Positions 31,700 through 45,105 of a DNA stretch of 64,000 nucleotides are shown here, piece by piece. Under the pieces are notes generated by a model. The model ran no database searches, was not told the DNA's origin, and was given only the letters and a program-made list of their open reading frames with translations. This DNA is from Isoetes taiwanensis (taxonomy: Eukaryota > Streptophyta > Lycopodiopsida > Isoetales > Isoetaceae): positions 1,865,332 to 1,929,331 of the forward strand of contig JAJEKV010000101.1 in assembly GCA_021234155.1 (NCBI GenBank), in the 5' to 3' direction. A program made the translations under genes and the position numbers. Within the stretch, counting starts at the first letter, position 1; each line of letters starts with the position of its first letter.

Positions 31700-34600
31700 A
31701 TTACCCATGGACGGACTCATATCTCCATCTTAGAGTATCCAATTACAATTCAAGGGTTGACCCATTGACCTTAAGGCCCAATTGTTTCTTAACCAATAAG
31801 GTAAGGGGTCGCTAATAAACCATATTGTTTTTATAAATTGCTAGGGGGAATTTTGGCATAAAATTACAAGCACACCTAACCCTTAGAGAAATAATGGACC
31901 ATTCATATCATATTAATCCCATGGGGAACTCTTAACACTCTACCATGAGGGTTTACATAACATTTGGATTTTGAATCATTGACTGTGGAAATGCAAACCC
32001 CCTGCCGAAAACCTAAACCAATGAAAGTAAAAGTGATGGGGAAGAAAGTCTTTTTGTCCCTCGGATTTGGGTTTCTTTGTTTCAAGTAACATTTCACCCT
32101 AATACACTCAATTCCTTTCCTCAATCGTGTTCATGCTTGTCTGATGTAGCTTAATGTACATAGTGTGAAGAAAAAGCTTGAATAATGACTCAAAGAGTGA
32201 CTAACTCAACTTGGAGATGAACCATATGTGGTCAGAGCATGTTAGGGGCCTACATGTTTTGAAACTACCTGGAAAAATACTCTAGGATAGTCAAAGATGA
32301 TGATATATTTGAGTTCTAACATCTTCTTTGACATCACAAAGCACCTTACAACATGTATATACTACTACCTGAACATAACACACAATTTCTTTAGTCAATC
32401 TTGTAGTCTAGGGTAATTTTAAAATACAATTATGTAATACTTGTATCGTAGGCACACAAAAAAGCACCTTTTTGGTAATTTTTATAGAAATCCTTAACAT
32501 GCTTTCACCCAAATAGATGTACTTTCTTTGTCTTTTTGCACATGCAATACACTCCGTGATGAGAGTTTACACTACAGCTTATTCTCGGATATGCCTCAAG
32601 AAAAAGTATGCCTCTGCACTACAAAAAGAAGCATGCCCTCGAATAATTACAAAATCAATTTAACATAGTCAATATACACAAACAAAGTATGGACCCCTTA
32701 GGCCCGGTATCGAGGTTTCCCTTTGGCCGAGGGATGCTCACTGCCCTAGTTCGCTAGCAATCCCCTCAAAGATGGCCTAACACGAGATCAAGGGCTCAAG
32801 ATTTCTCCATCGTGAGTTCTCCATGCCGGATCACACCAACTGGTACTAGGAGGTCGTGAGGGTGTCTCACAATACCACCCACAAAAGGGTGAGTTAGAGA
32901 GGGCATTTGCATGCTAACGTATAGAGTTCTCTCAAGACACCGACCTATGATAGCTCCATAATGCATAGTAGCATATGGTTCATCTCCGCCAATTTCTACC
33001 TCCACTTTAGCCAAGAACATGTCCATATCCCCTAGGGTCCGAAAAGAAGATCGCGTAAACCTAACCTTATTTAGAAAGGAAACCAAGCTAGGGGAATTTT
33101 TGAAAAATGGCCGGGGGCTCATAACCTCCACCCCTTGGCCAAGAAATACATGACAATCTCCCTAGGGGCCTAAAGAGCAAGAGATCCACTAGAAATCTAA
33201 TTTTAAAGCAATTGGAAACCTTAACCTTGTTTACATGGGAACCTTACCTAACGAAGTTACCACAAAGTCGGTAATAAGGCTTCAACTGGGGAATAAAATG
33301 GCGTAAGTGGGCATCGCAGACAGGGGCGCATTTCACCGCCTCAACGCCCATAATGAAAAATGATGTATGACGGCCCGACCGGGCAGAATCCGATTCCACA
33401 CGCATTGATTCGGGACAAAGCTGCGGTAATGCTCAAACTCTTCACCTTACGACATTTTTCCTTTCCTTACCCTCAAGCTCCATGGCTATGGCTTAATGCC
33501 GCATCTCTAGAATTCATAACAGAGGAACCAGCTATGGAGCTACTCGATTCACCATCCGGCCGCGATGCAACCTCGCGATGCATTCAAGCAATGCATGCCT
33601 ATTCCTGCTTTCTACGTCAAGCCGCGATGTCCTAATCCTATAAAATAGGGTTTCAACTCCCGCCGATTTTCAATGTATAGATGTTTCAAGCTGTGTTCGA
33701 TGGAGCTTATGCGCGAGCAAGTAAGATAAATACTCACTTATATTGATCTTATCATATGAAGAACTCATCCTTTGATAAGCAGGTGGTCTGGGGATTTCAA
33801 GGCCGACTTCATATTTCAATAGGAAAGCGAAAGAATCCGACAAACGAATCGCACTTGCACGTAAGGTTTCACGCTGACAACCTTTGCTGCGTAATCACTT
33901 CTTTCCTCCTTCTTCTGACTGCTCGGGCTCAATATTATTGCCGACTTCCAAACTAAGGTCGCTTCATGTCTCGCTCCGGGCCAAATGGTAAAATATTTCC
34001 TGATGATTAATCCCTTCACTTAAGAATCTTAATGGTGATACTCTTTTTCCGTAAAGGATCGGAAGACAAAACGATGCCGAAAGGAGATCTTGATTCTCGG
34101 ATGACTCTTTACTCTAAATGGAGTCCGCTGCAAAGTAAGGCGTGCATAATCTTTCCTCGCTACGCACCGCCGTAAAGAGGCACAATAGTTATGTATACGG
34201 GGCAATAATGGCTATTCTTAGATTCAGCAGCAAATTGGTTTAAAGCTACCATATGGCATGCAAGGTCAGCCTCGGGCTTTGTGGGTGTGTGAGCTTTCAA
34301 AGCTCCATATGATACCGGGAACTATCTATCCCATTCTAACCATCATTCATTTAAATTGATTTATGTCGATTGGACCATTTTGGCAATCGCAACTTTTTCC
34401 GGTTAGTAAATTTTGCACGGTGAATGACTTTTATAACAAAGACAACATGATTGCATTAAAATTAAAATATTTCACATATGCATGTCGAAATACATATGCC
34501 AATTACTGCGACCCCTAGAGATATCATAGCTTTCTTCCTCACTTCCATACAGGTATTGTAACCCTAGCAGCTTTGCTCCTCGATGACCTTTTGGGGTCCA

Positions 34601-34900
34601 TGAAAACAAAATAGTATCTAACTCAACCCAATCATCCCTTCAATAGGGTTTCTTCCATCTTTGTCCAATCAGCTTCTATAATTTTCCTCTCGCCATCGCA
34701 TTTAATCGGGTGCACCGGACACCACCACTCCACACCTAACTTTGTTCACATTATGTCACCTACTTTTGCAAACCTCCCGAGATGAACCCAGACCAATAAT
34801 GTGGTATATCTTGGCGCCTGCACTATAAGTGCAAATTGATGGCAAAGCAAGTCATCTTTGGGATCATAATCCTCTGTACCGAGATATGTACCTCTTTCCT
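31700..34900. other. Non-coding or heavily decayed DNA
   Basis: No gene is recognised. A minus-strand frame at 32796-33131 (GDMDMFLAKVEVEIGGDEPY then ATMHYGAIIGRCLERTLYVS) has a protein-like composition but no known match, and may be a relic of the transposon gene that follows at higher coordinates. A 91-codon plus frame at 33360 is probably incidental. No RNA gene or clear repeat was found. Confidence 0.35.
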
Positions 34901-36640
34901 AGACCAACATAGTGTTTTTCGCCACTGAGGAGCCATGGATTCTGCGAATACTACTAACCAATATCACGCCTTCCTCGTGTCTTATCAAGTCTCCACCTAG
35001 TCTTTACGTGAGCCATCTATCTTTGAGTTCATCGTAGATGTGTCTACTTGTCCCAATAATCCATGTACCGTGGTCCAATAATCTATCAATGCAAGGTTGG
35101 TATCATCGGGTTATTTTTTTCCACACACTGATGTATTCGTAAATGCCGCCCAATGTGCTTTGCAATGAATCCACCTCGAAAAAGGCTTAAGAGCTTTGGT
35201 TGACCCCTTGACCTTAGGGCTTACCATTTTCATCTTTGTGCCATATAGGTACTCCTCATCCGCCTCCATTTATCATCTGAAGGTCTCATCTTCATTGCAT
35301 GATTGGCTTATTTCATGACCCGTAAAGTGTAATCAAGAGGTCTAGATTGACCTTCCATAATAAGAGCATAACCTTCGAGCAAAATTCTTCCAATCAGGCA
35401 CCTCTTGTATGATCAACCCTATAGGAGAAGGTGAAATGCATTCACTAAGAACTTCCATTAGTCTAGGAAGATTGGTCACGCTTGAGATTTCAATCAAGCA
35501 AGACTATATTTCCTAAACAATGCATCCACATTTCTCCCCAAGGAGTATGTCCAGGCATTAAGAACCCTAAATTCACTCTTTCAAAGACACCTACCGGGCC
35601 AAGTAAATAAGATAGGAATGAGAACATATACCCTCGCTTATTCTCATTCAAAGATAATTGTCAAGTTGGAGGAGGAACCTTGGTGGTAGATCTCGAGGTT
35701 GGGACGTGAACTTGAGGCTCCAACATGTTCAAGCACCCGACCTCCTAAACTCCTGCCTTAGTAAACTTCTCTAAATTATTAGGCTTTCTATCCAACAATG
35801 CAATCAAGAATGGTTGGCTACCACCTCCGTGGTTGTGGGAGGTCACCGTATGTTCCACTCTCATAGTTCCTCAAGCACCTCATCACACTTCCAATATAGA
35901 AAATCGACCATCACTCCACAATTGCAAACTAAAATGGCTATAATAAATTGGCACCGGTGCCATGCACTATTGCACTCCGGCTGAGACTTGCAAAGGATAA
36001 GATCTATTGATTTGCTCGTATGTAACTATGTCGGCAAACAAGTCTTCGATGATCCATATTGTCATATATAATACAAACATAGTTAAGGTTCCAAACATGA
36101 TAATGTTCTCCACATCCAATAAGGGATCTACATGATAGTTGGTCCGCCATGGATCTTCATTTGCTCCCTTATCTTAGCCCTTTGGCTTGCTTACTTGGTC
36201 TTATCAAGAATCTCTTTCAACTTAGGGCACACAAGTTGCACTTTGCAAAGCGTTCTCAAGTGTCTATAATGACATGCTTGAAGTGCTTCTTTTGCTCCAG
36301 TTCAATCGGCCGGGTTGAGATATTGCGTGTACCTCACAGAAGTTCTCGGCAAAGCATCTACTTCCTCCAATATGCTCTCCGGTACAATGGGATGGTACCC
36401 TTTTCTCGACAACTATTTTTCTCCCCTGCTGATCTTTCTTCCTACTTTATGTGGCATATTCTCAAAGATTGAATTCCAACATATTTTTCAAAACCTCTAG
36501 CAGCCGTGATCCCAGAAGTTGGCCCTCAACATGCCATTATTTCCATGTAATGCAATTTTACTCCCCTTTGCATGACCAATTTCTAGCTAGTCTTGCTTGT
36601 CTAGTTAGCTGGACCAAAATAAAAAAAATACAAAAATTTC
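34900..36640 (-). pseudogene. DUF7869-like transposon gene, C-terminal half
   Basis: On the minus strand, from high to low coordinates, the text reads a HFKHVI...ERFAKCNLCA block near 36260 and DNMDHRRL near 36050. Next come ENKRGYMFSFLSYLLGPVGV then FERVNLGFLMPGHT near 35560, and IIQEVPDWKNFARRLCSYYG near 35380. The series N-K-N-R...F...L...GVF...+GFL..GHTH..+D, then EVPDWK, is characteristic of the DUF7869 proteins found in many plant and animal mobile elements, whose biochemistry is not established. Many stops and frame slips occur. The matching N-terminal half lies at 49.6-50.5 kb on the same strand. Confidence 0.6.
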
Positions 36641-37075
36641 AGTGACTTCCTAAGGCGGAGATATCCCGCCACAAAGTGTGCATGTATGGCTAAAGTCTTG
36701 CCCAACGGATGTGTGGTGAGTTGGTATAGGCTCAGTAATGCCGTAATAAATGTGGTCGTGGGGTTCAAACCCTGCATAAGCTTATATTTGGGAGTTGGTT
36801 ACCGGGTTATATCGCCATGATCCCCGACGCGGTAGAACTTGTGCCTATAATGTCCTCCACTTTGATTGCCTTGACCGGCAGGATATTTCTAGCTAGTCTC
36901 AGACAATATGATATTCTATAGTCTAGCCGACCAAAATAAAAAATACAAAAATTTCAGACTTCCTAAGGCGGGATATCCCCGCTTCACAAGTGTGCATGTA
37001 TGGCTAAAGTCTTGCTCATCCGATGTGTGGTGAGCTGGTATAGGCCTACACACTCACCCCGCTTTTGGTCCACCG
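36640..37075 (+). repeat. SINE-like repeat, 1.3 plus-strand copies
   Basis: The unit contains GGATGTGTGGTGAGTTGGTA (A-box-like) and GTGGGGTTCAAACCCTG (B-box), then GGAGTTGGTTACYGGGTTATA, TGATCCCCGACG and TCCTCCACTTTG. A second copy begins at about 37000 and is cut at about 37040. Same family as the array at 48.0-49.6 kb. Confidence 0.75.
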
Positions 37076-37219
37076 CTGGAAAACATCGCTTTGGTAGGTC
37101 TACATGTCCCCGCTTTCAAAGAATCCTACGTGACGTTAGCTGCATGGTTTTGTTCGATAATGGTGTTCTTTTTTTCAAAGGACTAAAACATCCACCTGTT
37201 GTTTTGTAGTTTCTTCTAT

Positions 37220-37760
37220 TGTGACATGTCATTTTATAATACAATCCACTTAGGAAAGAGTGAGTACTTGAATTTCTACATGTCTAATAATTCCTATTGT
37301 CACATGTCTTTATAGATGTAGGAAAGAATAGATTTCTACATGTCCTATACTTCCATTCACATGTCTCTTTATAGTAGTAGTGACGTAGTACTTTATTTAA
37401 GCAAGGCATTGTAGGGAAAGAATACATGAATTACTTACATGTGTAATAATTTCTATTGTCACAAGGCCTTTATAGAATACTTGATTCTCACATGTCATAT
37501 GCTCCATGTCACATGTCTTTATAGCAGTAGGACGTGAAAGTAATTTTATCATAAGGCATTGTAGGAAAGAATACATGAATTACGACATGTGTAATACTTC
37601 TATTCTCACATGCCCTTATAGAAGTAGGAAAGAGTACTGATTCTCTCACATGTCCTATCCTTCCATATCACGGTCTTTATAGTGGTAGGACAGAGTATCA
37701 TTTGCTACATGTGATGCACGCGGCACGCATCACATGTTCTTATACTAGTATTCCATGTAA
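37220..37760. repeat. Degenerate tandem repeat with ACATGTC and CTTTATAG
   Basis: Phrases CACATGTCTTTATAG, GTAGGAAAGA.TA and TTCTACATGTC recur every 75-90 bases through the block, with a hint of a two-unit higher order (about 160-190 bases). Non-coding, and directly next to the 19-bp minisatellite. Confidence 0.6.
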
Positions 37761-37820
37761 CACAAGTTACTTCAACTACTTCCAATTACTTAACACCTAT
37801 TTTTGCATAACGTAAGAATT

Positions 37821-38405
37821 AACATGCCAAGCGTGGCTCTAACATGCCACCTGAAATTAAACATGCCAAGGTGGCTCCAACATACCTAGGCCCAACATGA
37901 CAAAATGGTCAAACATGCCACCCGGTGCCTAAACGCGGCTCAAACATGCCACGCAGTCTGCTCCAACATGCCACCTATGCTCCAATCCTGCCAAGGTGGC
38001 TCAAATACCAATGGTCCTCCTCCAACATGCCACCTAGGTCTAACATCTCTAGGTGGCTCTCAAACATGCCACATAGGCTCAAACATGCCATGTGCTCACT
38101 TAGGGTCCAACATGCCAAGGTGGTCTCCAACATGCCACCTAGGGTCAAACATGCCAAGGTGGTTTCAAACATGCCACCTAGTCTTCCAACATGCCACCCG
38201 TGCTCAAACATGCCGTGGCTCAAACATGCCAAAGGTGGTTCAAAACATGCCACCTAGGCTCCAACATGCCAGCAGCCTGAAACATGCCACGGACTCCATA
38301 ATGCCACGGGTTCCAACATGCCAAGGTGGTTCGGCGCCATGTGTTCAACATGCCAAGGTGGCTCGTGCATGCCACCTAGTCTCACATGCCACCTAAACCC
38401 CAAGT
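37821..38405 (+). repeat. 19-bp minisatellite, array 1
   Basis: About 27 degenerate copies of AACATGCCACCTAGGCTCC, or the variant AACATGCCAAGGTGGCTCA. CCTAGG and CCAAGGTGG alternate at the variable centre. Some copies have lost one to three bases. Spurious open frames across it encode NMPPR-type repeats and are not taken as genes. Confidence 0.9.
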
Positions 38406-38640
38406 GGTGACATGGCACAAGTGCAAGCAAGGTCAAGTTTTGACTAGTTAAAACCAAAGATGTCCATCTTTGGTCTTTTCTATTGGGTGATGTTGGCAAA
38501 TTTTAGTGACATGGCTAGATGATGGTGACATGGACCTTGATGTGCCGAACACTCCCGCGTGCACTCCTAATCCGGCGCCTTTCGTGAAGGGGAGTCTCCT
38601 AAAGGTATATATGTTGGTGGGATTTTCTTTCATGCGATGC
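38406..38640. repeat. Inner flank of the minisatellite, inverted partner at 42 kb
   Basis: GGTCAAGTTTTGACTAGTT, then AAAGATGTCCATCTTT, GGGTGATGTTGGCAAATTTT and ATGGCTAGATGATGG recur in inverted order at 41995-42125. This shows that array 1 and array 2 with their flanks form a long inverted repeat around 38.6-42.0 kb. Confidence 0.75.
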
Positions 38641-38644
38641 AGCC

Positions 38645-41445
38645 ATGTCGCATCCCCGCCAAGATTTCACCTTTTTTCGAGACCTCGGATTTTATCTGCG
38701 GCTTTCTTTGCGTTTATGCCCGAAATTCATAATTAAATGCATGGGCAGGAAAATCCTGGTTTTCGCCGGTTGGCTGAAGTGGCCCCGAGAGTATAGGGAA
38801 AATCCCGCATTCGATGAGTTTGTAATCCCCATTTTTATTTTACGGGTCATTCCTAATAAGGTTTAGAACACGTTTTGATTTTGGGGCATGGAGGAGGCCC
38901 CTGGATATGATCCCGACTCCTCACGGGGCTGGCCGGCCCTGAATCCTAAAATTACTCCTAGGGGACAAGTTCCACCTGGCCGGCTTTCCCTGTGGATCAA
39001 TCACTTACCCCTCACTAGGAGGCATTCCCAAAGATCCACCTCCATGCCACCTCGACTCACAAGTGCAGAAATCCACCTACTTTGGCTTCTTGAGAGGGGT
39101 GGCCTTCACTCTAAACTTGGTCCCCAGGGGTAATGGGGATGTTCCAGGATCCATTGACATGAGCTCTACCGGTTCCCAGGTGGCTCCACTGGCCCTCACT
39201 CACTTTGACGAAATCAAGGAGAACAAGATAATTTGGGGTTCAAACCCTGCGCCCCCAGAAGATTGAAGTGAGAATAAAGCAGCACTAGGGACTGCTTAGG
39301 GTGGTATACATGTGACCACTCGAGAAGCAGCTAGCTCCACTACCTAGTAGGATCGCCACCCAACTTCTAAGTGGGTCTCCCTAAGGGGTTGGCTCTAAGC
39401 TCTGCCTCCCATGCCTCGCTTGTGCTTCTATTGGCGGCATTTTTCTTTCATGCAGTGCAGTGGCCATGTCAGCACATCCCCGCCAAGATTTCACCTTTTT
39501 CTCGAACTTAATTTTTATCTCAGGCTTTTCTTTGTGTTTATGTCCTTGAAATTCATAATTAATGCATGTAAAGGAAAAAATCCTGGTTTTTAGCCAGCTG
39601 GCTTGTCAAGGGCCCCTATATAGAAAATCCCTGCATTTCCTGATGAGTTTTAGACCGATTTTGATTGGGATGGCCAACGCTGGTCTTCTGGATGGCTTAG
39701 ACCACGCCGATTTTGGGCATGGAGGAGGCCCCGATTGGCGATCCGACTGCCGTCAGTCCGAACGGCGAAATTACCCGACAAGTTCCACTACGAAGTTTTC
39801 CTGTGGATCAATCACTTACCCCTCACTAGAGGTATTCACAAGATCCACCTCCATGCCACTGACTACAAGTGTGTAGTAAATCCACCTACTCTTTGGCGCT
39901 TTCTGAAGAGGGGTGGTCTTCCTCGCCTAAACTTGGTCCCTAGGGTAATGGGGATGTTCCGGGTCCATTGCATGAGCTGCATTTCTGCTCCTAGAGTGGG
40001 GTCCAGCTCCGCCCCTCAAAATTTCAAATTTTGATTAGCCCGCAAGAACAAGATACTTGGGGTTCACCCCGAGGCCCCCGGTAGAAGATTGAAGTGACAA
40101 TAGGAGTTAATTAGGACTGTTAGGGTGGTATGGGCCATGTGACCACTTCCGAGAAGAAAAAGCTAGTCTAATCACAAGCCAAGAGGATCGCTATCAACGG
40201 GTGGCCTGCAAGGTTGCCTCTGGCTCGCCCCCATGCCTCTCGCTTTTATGCTTCTATTGTCGGTGCATTTTTTCTTATGCGGTAGCGCCATGTTGCATAT
40301 CCCGCCAAGATTTCACCTTTTTTCGAGACCCGGATTTTATCCTGTTTTTTTGTGTTTATGTCTGAAATTCATAATTAATGCATGGGCTGAAAAATCCTTG
40401 ATTTTCAGCCACCGGTTTACAAGGGTCAAGCGCATGGTGAAAGTAAATCCCTCGATATTTTCTGCGACGCTTTAGACCTCGACTTTTTATTGGGATGGCT
40501 ACCGCTGGGTCCTCGATGTGGTTTAGACCACTTTCGCATTTTGGGGCATGGAGGAGGCCCCTCGATTGGCGACATCCGGACCTTCTCCACATTGTCTCGA
40601 ATGGAAATTACCCCTAGAGGACAAGTTCCACTACCGCCTGTGGGATCAATCACTTACCCCCACTAGGAGGTATTCACATCCACCTCCATGCCAATTGACT
40701 ACAAGTGTGTAGGTAAACGACCTACTTTTGGCTGCTTGGAGAAGGGGTGGTCTTCAGCTCACCTAAACTTGGTCTCCTAGGAATGGGGATCTTCCGGGTC
40801 CATTGGCAGAGCCAGCTCCGCCCGTGAGTGGGGGTCCACTGGCCCCTCACGCCTGACTAGTACCGCTGAACAAGATACTTGGGTCACCCCGAGGCCCTCG
40901 GTAGAAGATCGAAGTGGAGAATAGCAGCACTAGGACCGAAGTAGTGGTATACATGTGACCACCTAAGAAGCAAAGCTAGCTCCAATCGCCTGCGAGGGGA
41001 CGTTACCGACACGGCCTCCTGGCGGTTGGCTCGAAGCTCGCCCCCATGCCTCTCGCCAGGCTTCTATCGACAAGCAGCATTTTTCGCGGTGCAACAATAG
41101 CGCCGCATACGTGCCAAGATTTCACCTTTTTTCGAGACCTCGATTTTATCCGCTTTCTTTGTGTTTATGATCCCAACGCGATTAATGGAGCGGGCGGAAA
41201 AAATCATGGTTTTCAAATTGGCTTCGTTAAGTGGCCCCGAAGACAGAAAACCCCAGATTCGCAAGTGAGCTTTAGACCCCCATTTTGGATTGGGATGGCC
41301 ACCGCTGGCCCCGACAGGTTTAGGACCACGCTTATTTTGGGGCATGGAGGAGGCCCTGACATGATCCGACTTCCATGTCATCTCGAACGCCGAAATTACC
41401 CTAGGGTTCAAGTTCCACGCCCTCTGGATCGTAGGGAGCATCCCT
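38645..41445. repeat. Tandem repeat, about 3.5 units of about 815 bases
   Basis: The marker CCAAGATTTCACCTTTTT followed by CGAGACC or similar occurs near 38660, 39484, 40305 and 41114 (spacing 824, 821, 809). Each unit continues with ATTCATAATTAA, GGGCATGGAGGAGGCCC, GGACAAGTTCCAC..CC, GGATCAATCACTTACCCC, CTACTTTTGGC and TAGAAGATTGAAGTG. Units differ by many small indels. Open frames in it are inconsistent between copies, so it is non-coding or a decayed gene segment. Confidence 0.9.
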
Positions 41446-41454
41446 CAGACAATC

Positions 41455-41930
41455 CTACCAAACCCTAGGGTTTGGTAGGGTTTACATCTCGAAGGCCAAG
41501 ACGAGACTAAACACATCCAAACTTTGCATGGAGTTCTCTGGTATGCTCGGGGACCATGCCCCCGAGATGGGTCAGTCCCCCGCCAAAGATGATTTTCCGC
41601 ACTCCCCTTCACCGAAAGGGCTTGTGAAGGGAGTTCTCCAAAGGTATGTCGCACTGAAATTTGGCTCGCCTCCCAAAGGCCATGAGGGTAATCCAAAGAC
41701 GTGGTATTCCACGCCGATCTCGGGCCCTCCGGGTCATCAAGAGTCTCAGAATGTAAACCCTATCAAACCCTAGGGTTTGCTAGGGTTTACATCTCGAAGG
41801 CCAAGACCGAGACTCACACATCCAAACTTTGCATGGAGTTCTCTGTATGCTCGGGGACCATGCCCGAGATGGGGTCAATCCCCTCAAAGATGCTTTTCCA
41901 TCCCTTCACCGGAAAGGGGCTTTGAGTTCT
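41455..41930. repeat. Duplicated block with palindromic AAACCCTAGGGTTT
   Basis: CAAACCCTAGGGTTTG followed by GTTTACATCTCGAAGGCC starts both copies (about 41458 and 41764, period 306). They share CATCCAAACTTTGCATGGAG and CTCGGGGACCATGCCC. The palindrome looks like two head-to-head telomere-type repeats, but single copies only. Confidence 0.8.
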
Positions 41931-42149
41931 CCAAGATCCTTCTATTCTATCCCTGCCAAACTCCTCTACAAAAATTTCAAGGGTTATCATATTTTTGCAT
42001 AAAGTCCTAGTCACGCCACCACCATCTAGCCATGTCACCCAAAATTTGCCAACATCACCCAATGAAAAGGCCAAAGATGGACATCTTTTTTCATTTTGGC
42101 CTAGTCAAAACTTGGCCTTGCTTACTTGACATGCCATGTCACCACTTGA

Positions 42150-42330
42150 GTGCCTAGGTGGCATGCTTGAGCCTAGGTGGTGATGTTGGAGCCACCTTGG
42201 CATGTTGGAGCCTAGGTGGCATGTTGGAGCCTAGGTGGCATGCTAGAGCTCACTTAGGCATGTTGGAGCCCTAGTTGGCATGTTGGAGCTCACGTGGCAT
42301 GTTGAAGCCCGTGTGGCATGTTGGACTTAG
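42150..42330 (-). repeat. 19-bp minisatellite, array 2, inverted
   Basis: The same unit as array 1 in the opposite orientation (GGAGCCTAGGTGGCATGTT), about nine copies. Together with array 1 it encloses the 815-base tandem block. Confidence 0.9.
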
Positions 42331-42454
42331 ACGATTTTGCATTAAGAATTAGAGATGTAATTGTTGAGCCATTGGCGATCCCGAATCATTCCAAAAATAT
42401 TTGCTACTACAAAATGTGTTCTTGACTTCTAATTACATTAATCGGAGCTTCCCA

Positions 42455-44425
42455 GAAATCCAAACCCCATTTCGCCGGGCTTTATTGCTTTGGTTTTCAA
42501 CTGCAGTTTTTTCGACCATGTCTCTGCGTGCAAATCAATAAAACTCGACCTCCATAACGTAAACCCTGGCTAATAACCTAGCAACCAACGTGGTTTGTGT
42601 TTTGAGGCCATACCTCGTCGATTGGACCGTGATCTTGCACAATGTCATGAGGTAGTGGGAGGGCGAAGCTAGAAGATGGAGCCCAAAACCTTCCGTAAGA
42701 AGTTTGACCCAAAGGTCCTCTCTCGGGAGGGTCCCCTCGCCACCTGACGGGCAACTCTCCCACCCCGAACGCGGATCCGACTTCAACGGACTCTCAAACA
42801 TCACATTATCCCGAGACCAAGTTTCGGGCGTAAGACTACCCCTGCGCCTAAGCGCCAAAGTAGCTCATGACCAACACGCTCATAGTGAATTGCCCTTAGC
42901 GGAGGGTGCACATCGCCATGTAGAGGGTTCGTGTTTCTTTTGTCGCAAAAGATGACCGCTGTAACTTGGTCCCTAGGGTAGTTTTTGTTTCAATGACATG
43001 GCTAAGTCAAATCTCCATTCCGGCCTTTGTGTCGCCTCTGACGACAAAACACTTGGTTTTCTATACCGCCGACCGTAGGGACATTTTGGCGGTTTTATAT
43101 GTTCTCCCCGACAGATCTTGAATTTTTTGAGCCTACTCAAGCAAGTTACTTGAATGGAGAATTCAACGGCCGGATAGGGGAACCCGGTTCCGTGAAGGGG
43201 AGGCATTGGCATTTGCCCTCCTGAGGAGCACGGTAGGAAAGCCCGCCTTCTGTAAATCCAAACCCCATTTCTGGCCGGGCTTATTGCTTGTTTTCAATCG
43301 CAGCCTTTCTACATGTCTCAAGTGCAAATCAATAAAACTCGACCTCCATAACGTAAACCCCCTAATAACCTAGCAACCCACGTGGTTTATGCTTTTGAGG
43401 CCATACCGGCCGATTGGACCAGGATCTTGCACAATGTCATGAGGTAGTGGGAGGGCATTGACGCTTTAAGATGGATCCCTCAAAACCTTCCGTAAGAGGT
43501 TCGGCCCCAAAGGTCTCCTCGAAGGTCCTTGGCCAAGGATCGGCAACCCTCCCCCCCTCGAATCGGTGGATCCGACCGCCAACGGACTCAAACATCGACA
43601 TTACCCTCGAGACCAAGTTTCGTGGTGCGTAAGACCACCCCGCCCCGATGCGCCAAAGTAGCTCATGTCCAACACGCTTCATAGTGAATTGGCCTTAGCT
43701 GAGGGTGCGAATGTAGAGGGTTCAAAGGTTTCTTTGCTGCAAAAATGACCGCAAGAACTTGGTCCCTAGGGTAATTTCACTGCTTGAACGACATGGCTAA
43801 GTCAAATCTCCATTCCGGCCTTTTTGTAACGCCCGAACGACAAAACACTTGGTTTTTCTACACCGCCGACCGCAGACACTTTTGGGTTTTATATGTTCTC
43901 CCTGACATTTTGAATTTTTTGAGCCTCGCCTGTGCAAGTTACTTGAAATGGAGAATTCAACGGCCGGATAGGGAAACCGGTTCGAAGGGGAGGCATTGGC
44001 ATTTGCCCTCCCTGAGAGCACCGGTAGGAAAGCCCGCCTCGTGAAATCCAAACCCCATTTCGCCGGGCCATTGCTTCGGTTAATCGCGTTCTCTCATACA
44101 AGTCTCAAGCGCAATCAATAAAAACTCGACCTCCATAACGTAAACCCTACATTAACCTAGCAACCCATATGTGGTTTGCGCTTTGAGGCTATACCCGGCC
44201 GATTGGACCGTGATCTTGCACAATGTCATGAGGTAGTGGGAGGGCGGACGCGTAAGATGAGCCCCAAAACCTTCCAAGAAGTTCGGCCCCAAAGGTCCTC
44301 TCTCGAAGGTCTTTGGCCACGGACGGCAACTCTCCCACCCCGAAACGCGGATCCGACCGCCAACGGACCCAAACATCGACATTACCCCGAGACCAAGTTT
44401 CGTGGGGCGTAAGGCCACCCACGCC
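42455..44425. repeat. Tandem repeat, about 2.5 units of about 795 bases
   Basis: AATCCAAACCCCATTTC starts units at about 42458, 43254 and 44046. Each continues with AACTCGACCTCCATAACGTA, GGACC..GATCTTGCACAA then TGTCATGAGGTAGTGGG, ATTACCC.CGAGACCAAGTT, TGGCTAAGTCAAATCTCCAT and a GCCGGATAGGG segment. The third unit is truncated and runs straight into minisatellite array 3. It is a different family from the 815-base unit. Confidence 0.9.
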
Positions 44426-45105
44426 CAACATGCCACCACATATGGCTTCAACATGCCAATGTAGGCTCCATGGGTCAAACATGCCACCTAGGCTCAACAT
44501 GCCACGCGGGCTCCAACATGCCACGCGGAGCTCCAACATGCCAAGTTGGCTCCAACGCGCCACCTAGGCTCAGCATGCCAAGGTGGCTCAAAAATATGCC
44601 ACCTAGGCTCCAACATGCCACCCTGGCTTCAACATGCCACGAGGCTCCAACATGCCAACCAGGCTCAACATGCCTCGCGGAGCTCTAGCATGCCACCTAG
44701 GCTCCAACGCCACCTAGGCTCCAACATGCCACCTAGGGCTCGCGCTGCCAAGGTGGCTCAAACATGCCACCTAGGCTCCAACATGCCAATGCAGGCTCCA
44801 ACATGCCGCCCACGCCCCAACATGCCACCCAGCATGCCACCTAGGCTCCAACATGCCACCCGGCTCAAGTGTACCACGTGAGCTCCAAACATGCCAAGTT
44901 AGTCCAACGCAAGCCACCCAGGGCTTCAGCATGCCAAGGCGGCTCAAATATGCCACCTAGGCTCCAACATGCCACCGTTTCAACATACCATCGTAGGCTC
45001 CAACATGCCAACTAGGCCCTCCAACATGCCTCGTGAGTTCTAGCACGCCACCCAGCCCCAACGTACACTTGGTCTAACATGCTATCGAAGCCCAACATGC
45101 CACCG
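44425..45105 (+). repeat. 19-bp minisatellite, array 3
   Basis: About 34 copies of the AACATGCCACCTAGGCTCC unit in plus orientation, with CCAAGGTGG, CCAATGCAGG and CACG variants. Confidence 0.9.

Noticed and set aside
37905-38396. Repetitive open frames encoding NMPPR/ATCHLG-like repeats
   Set aside because: They arise from the 19-bp minisatellite, whose length is not a multiple of three, so repeats cycle through all frames. Indels between copies rule out a conserved repeat protein.
41064-41468. Open frames within the 815-base tandem units
   Set aside because: Corresponding frames are not conserved between the units, and no protein motif was recognised.
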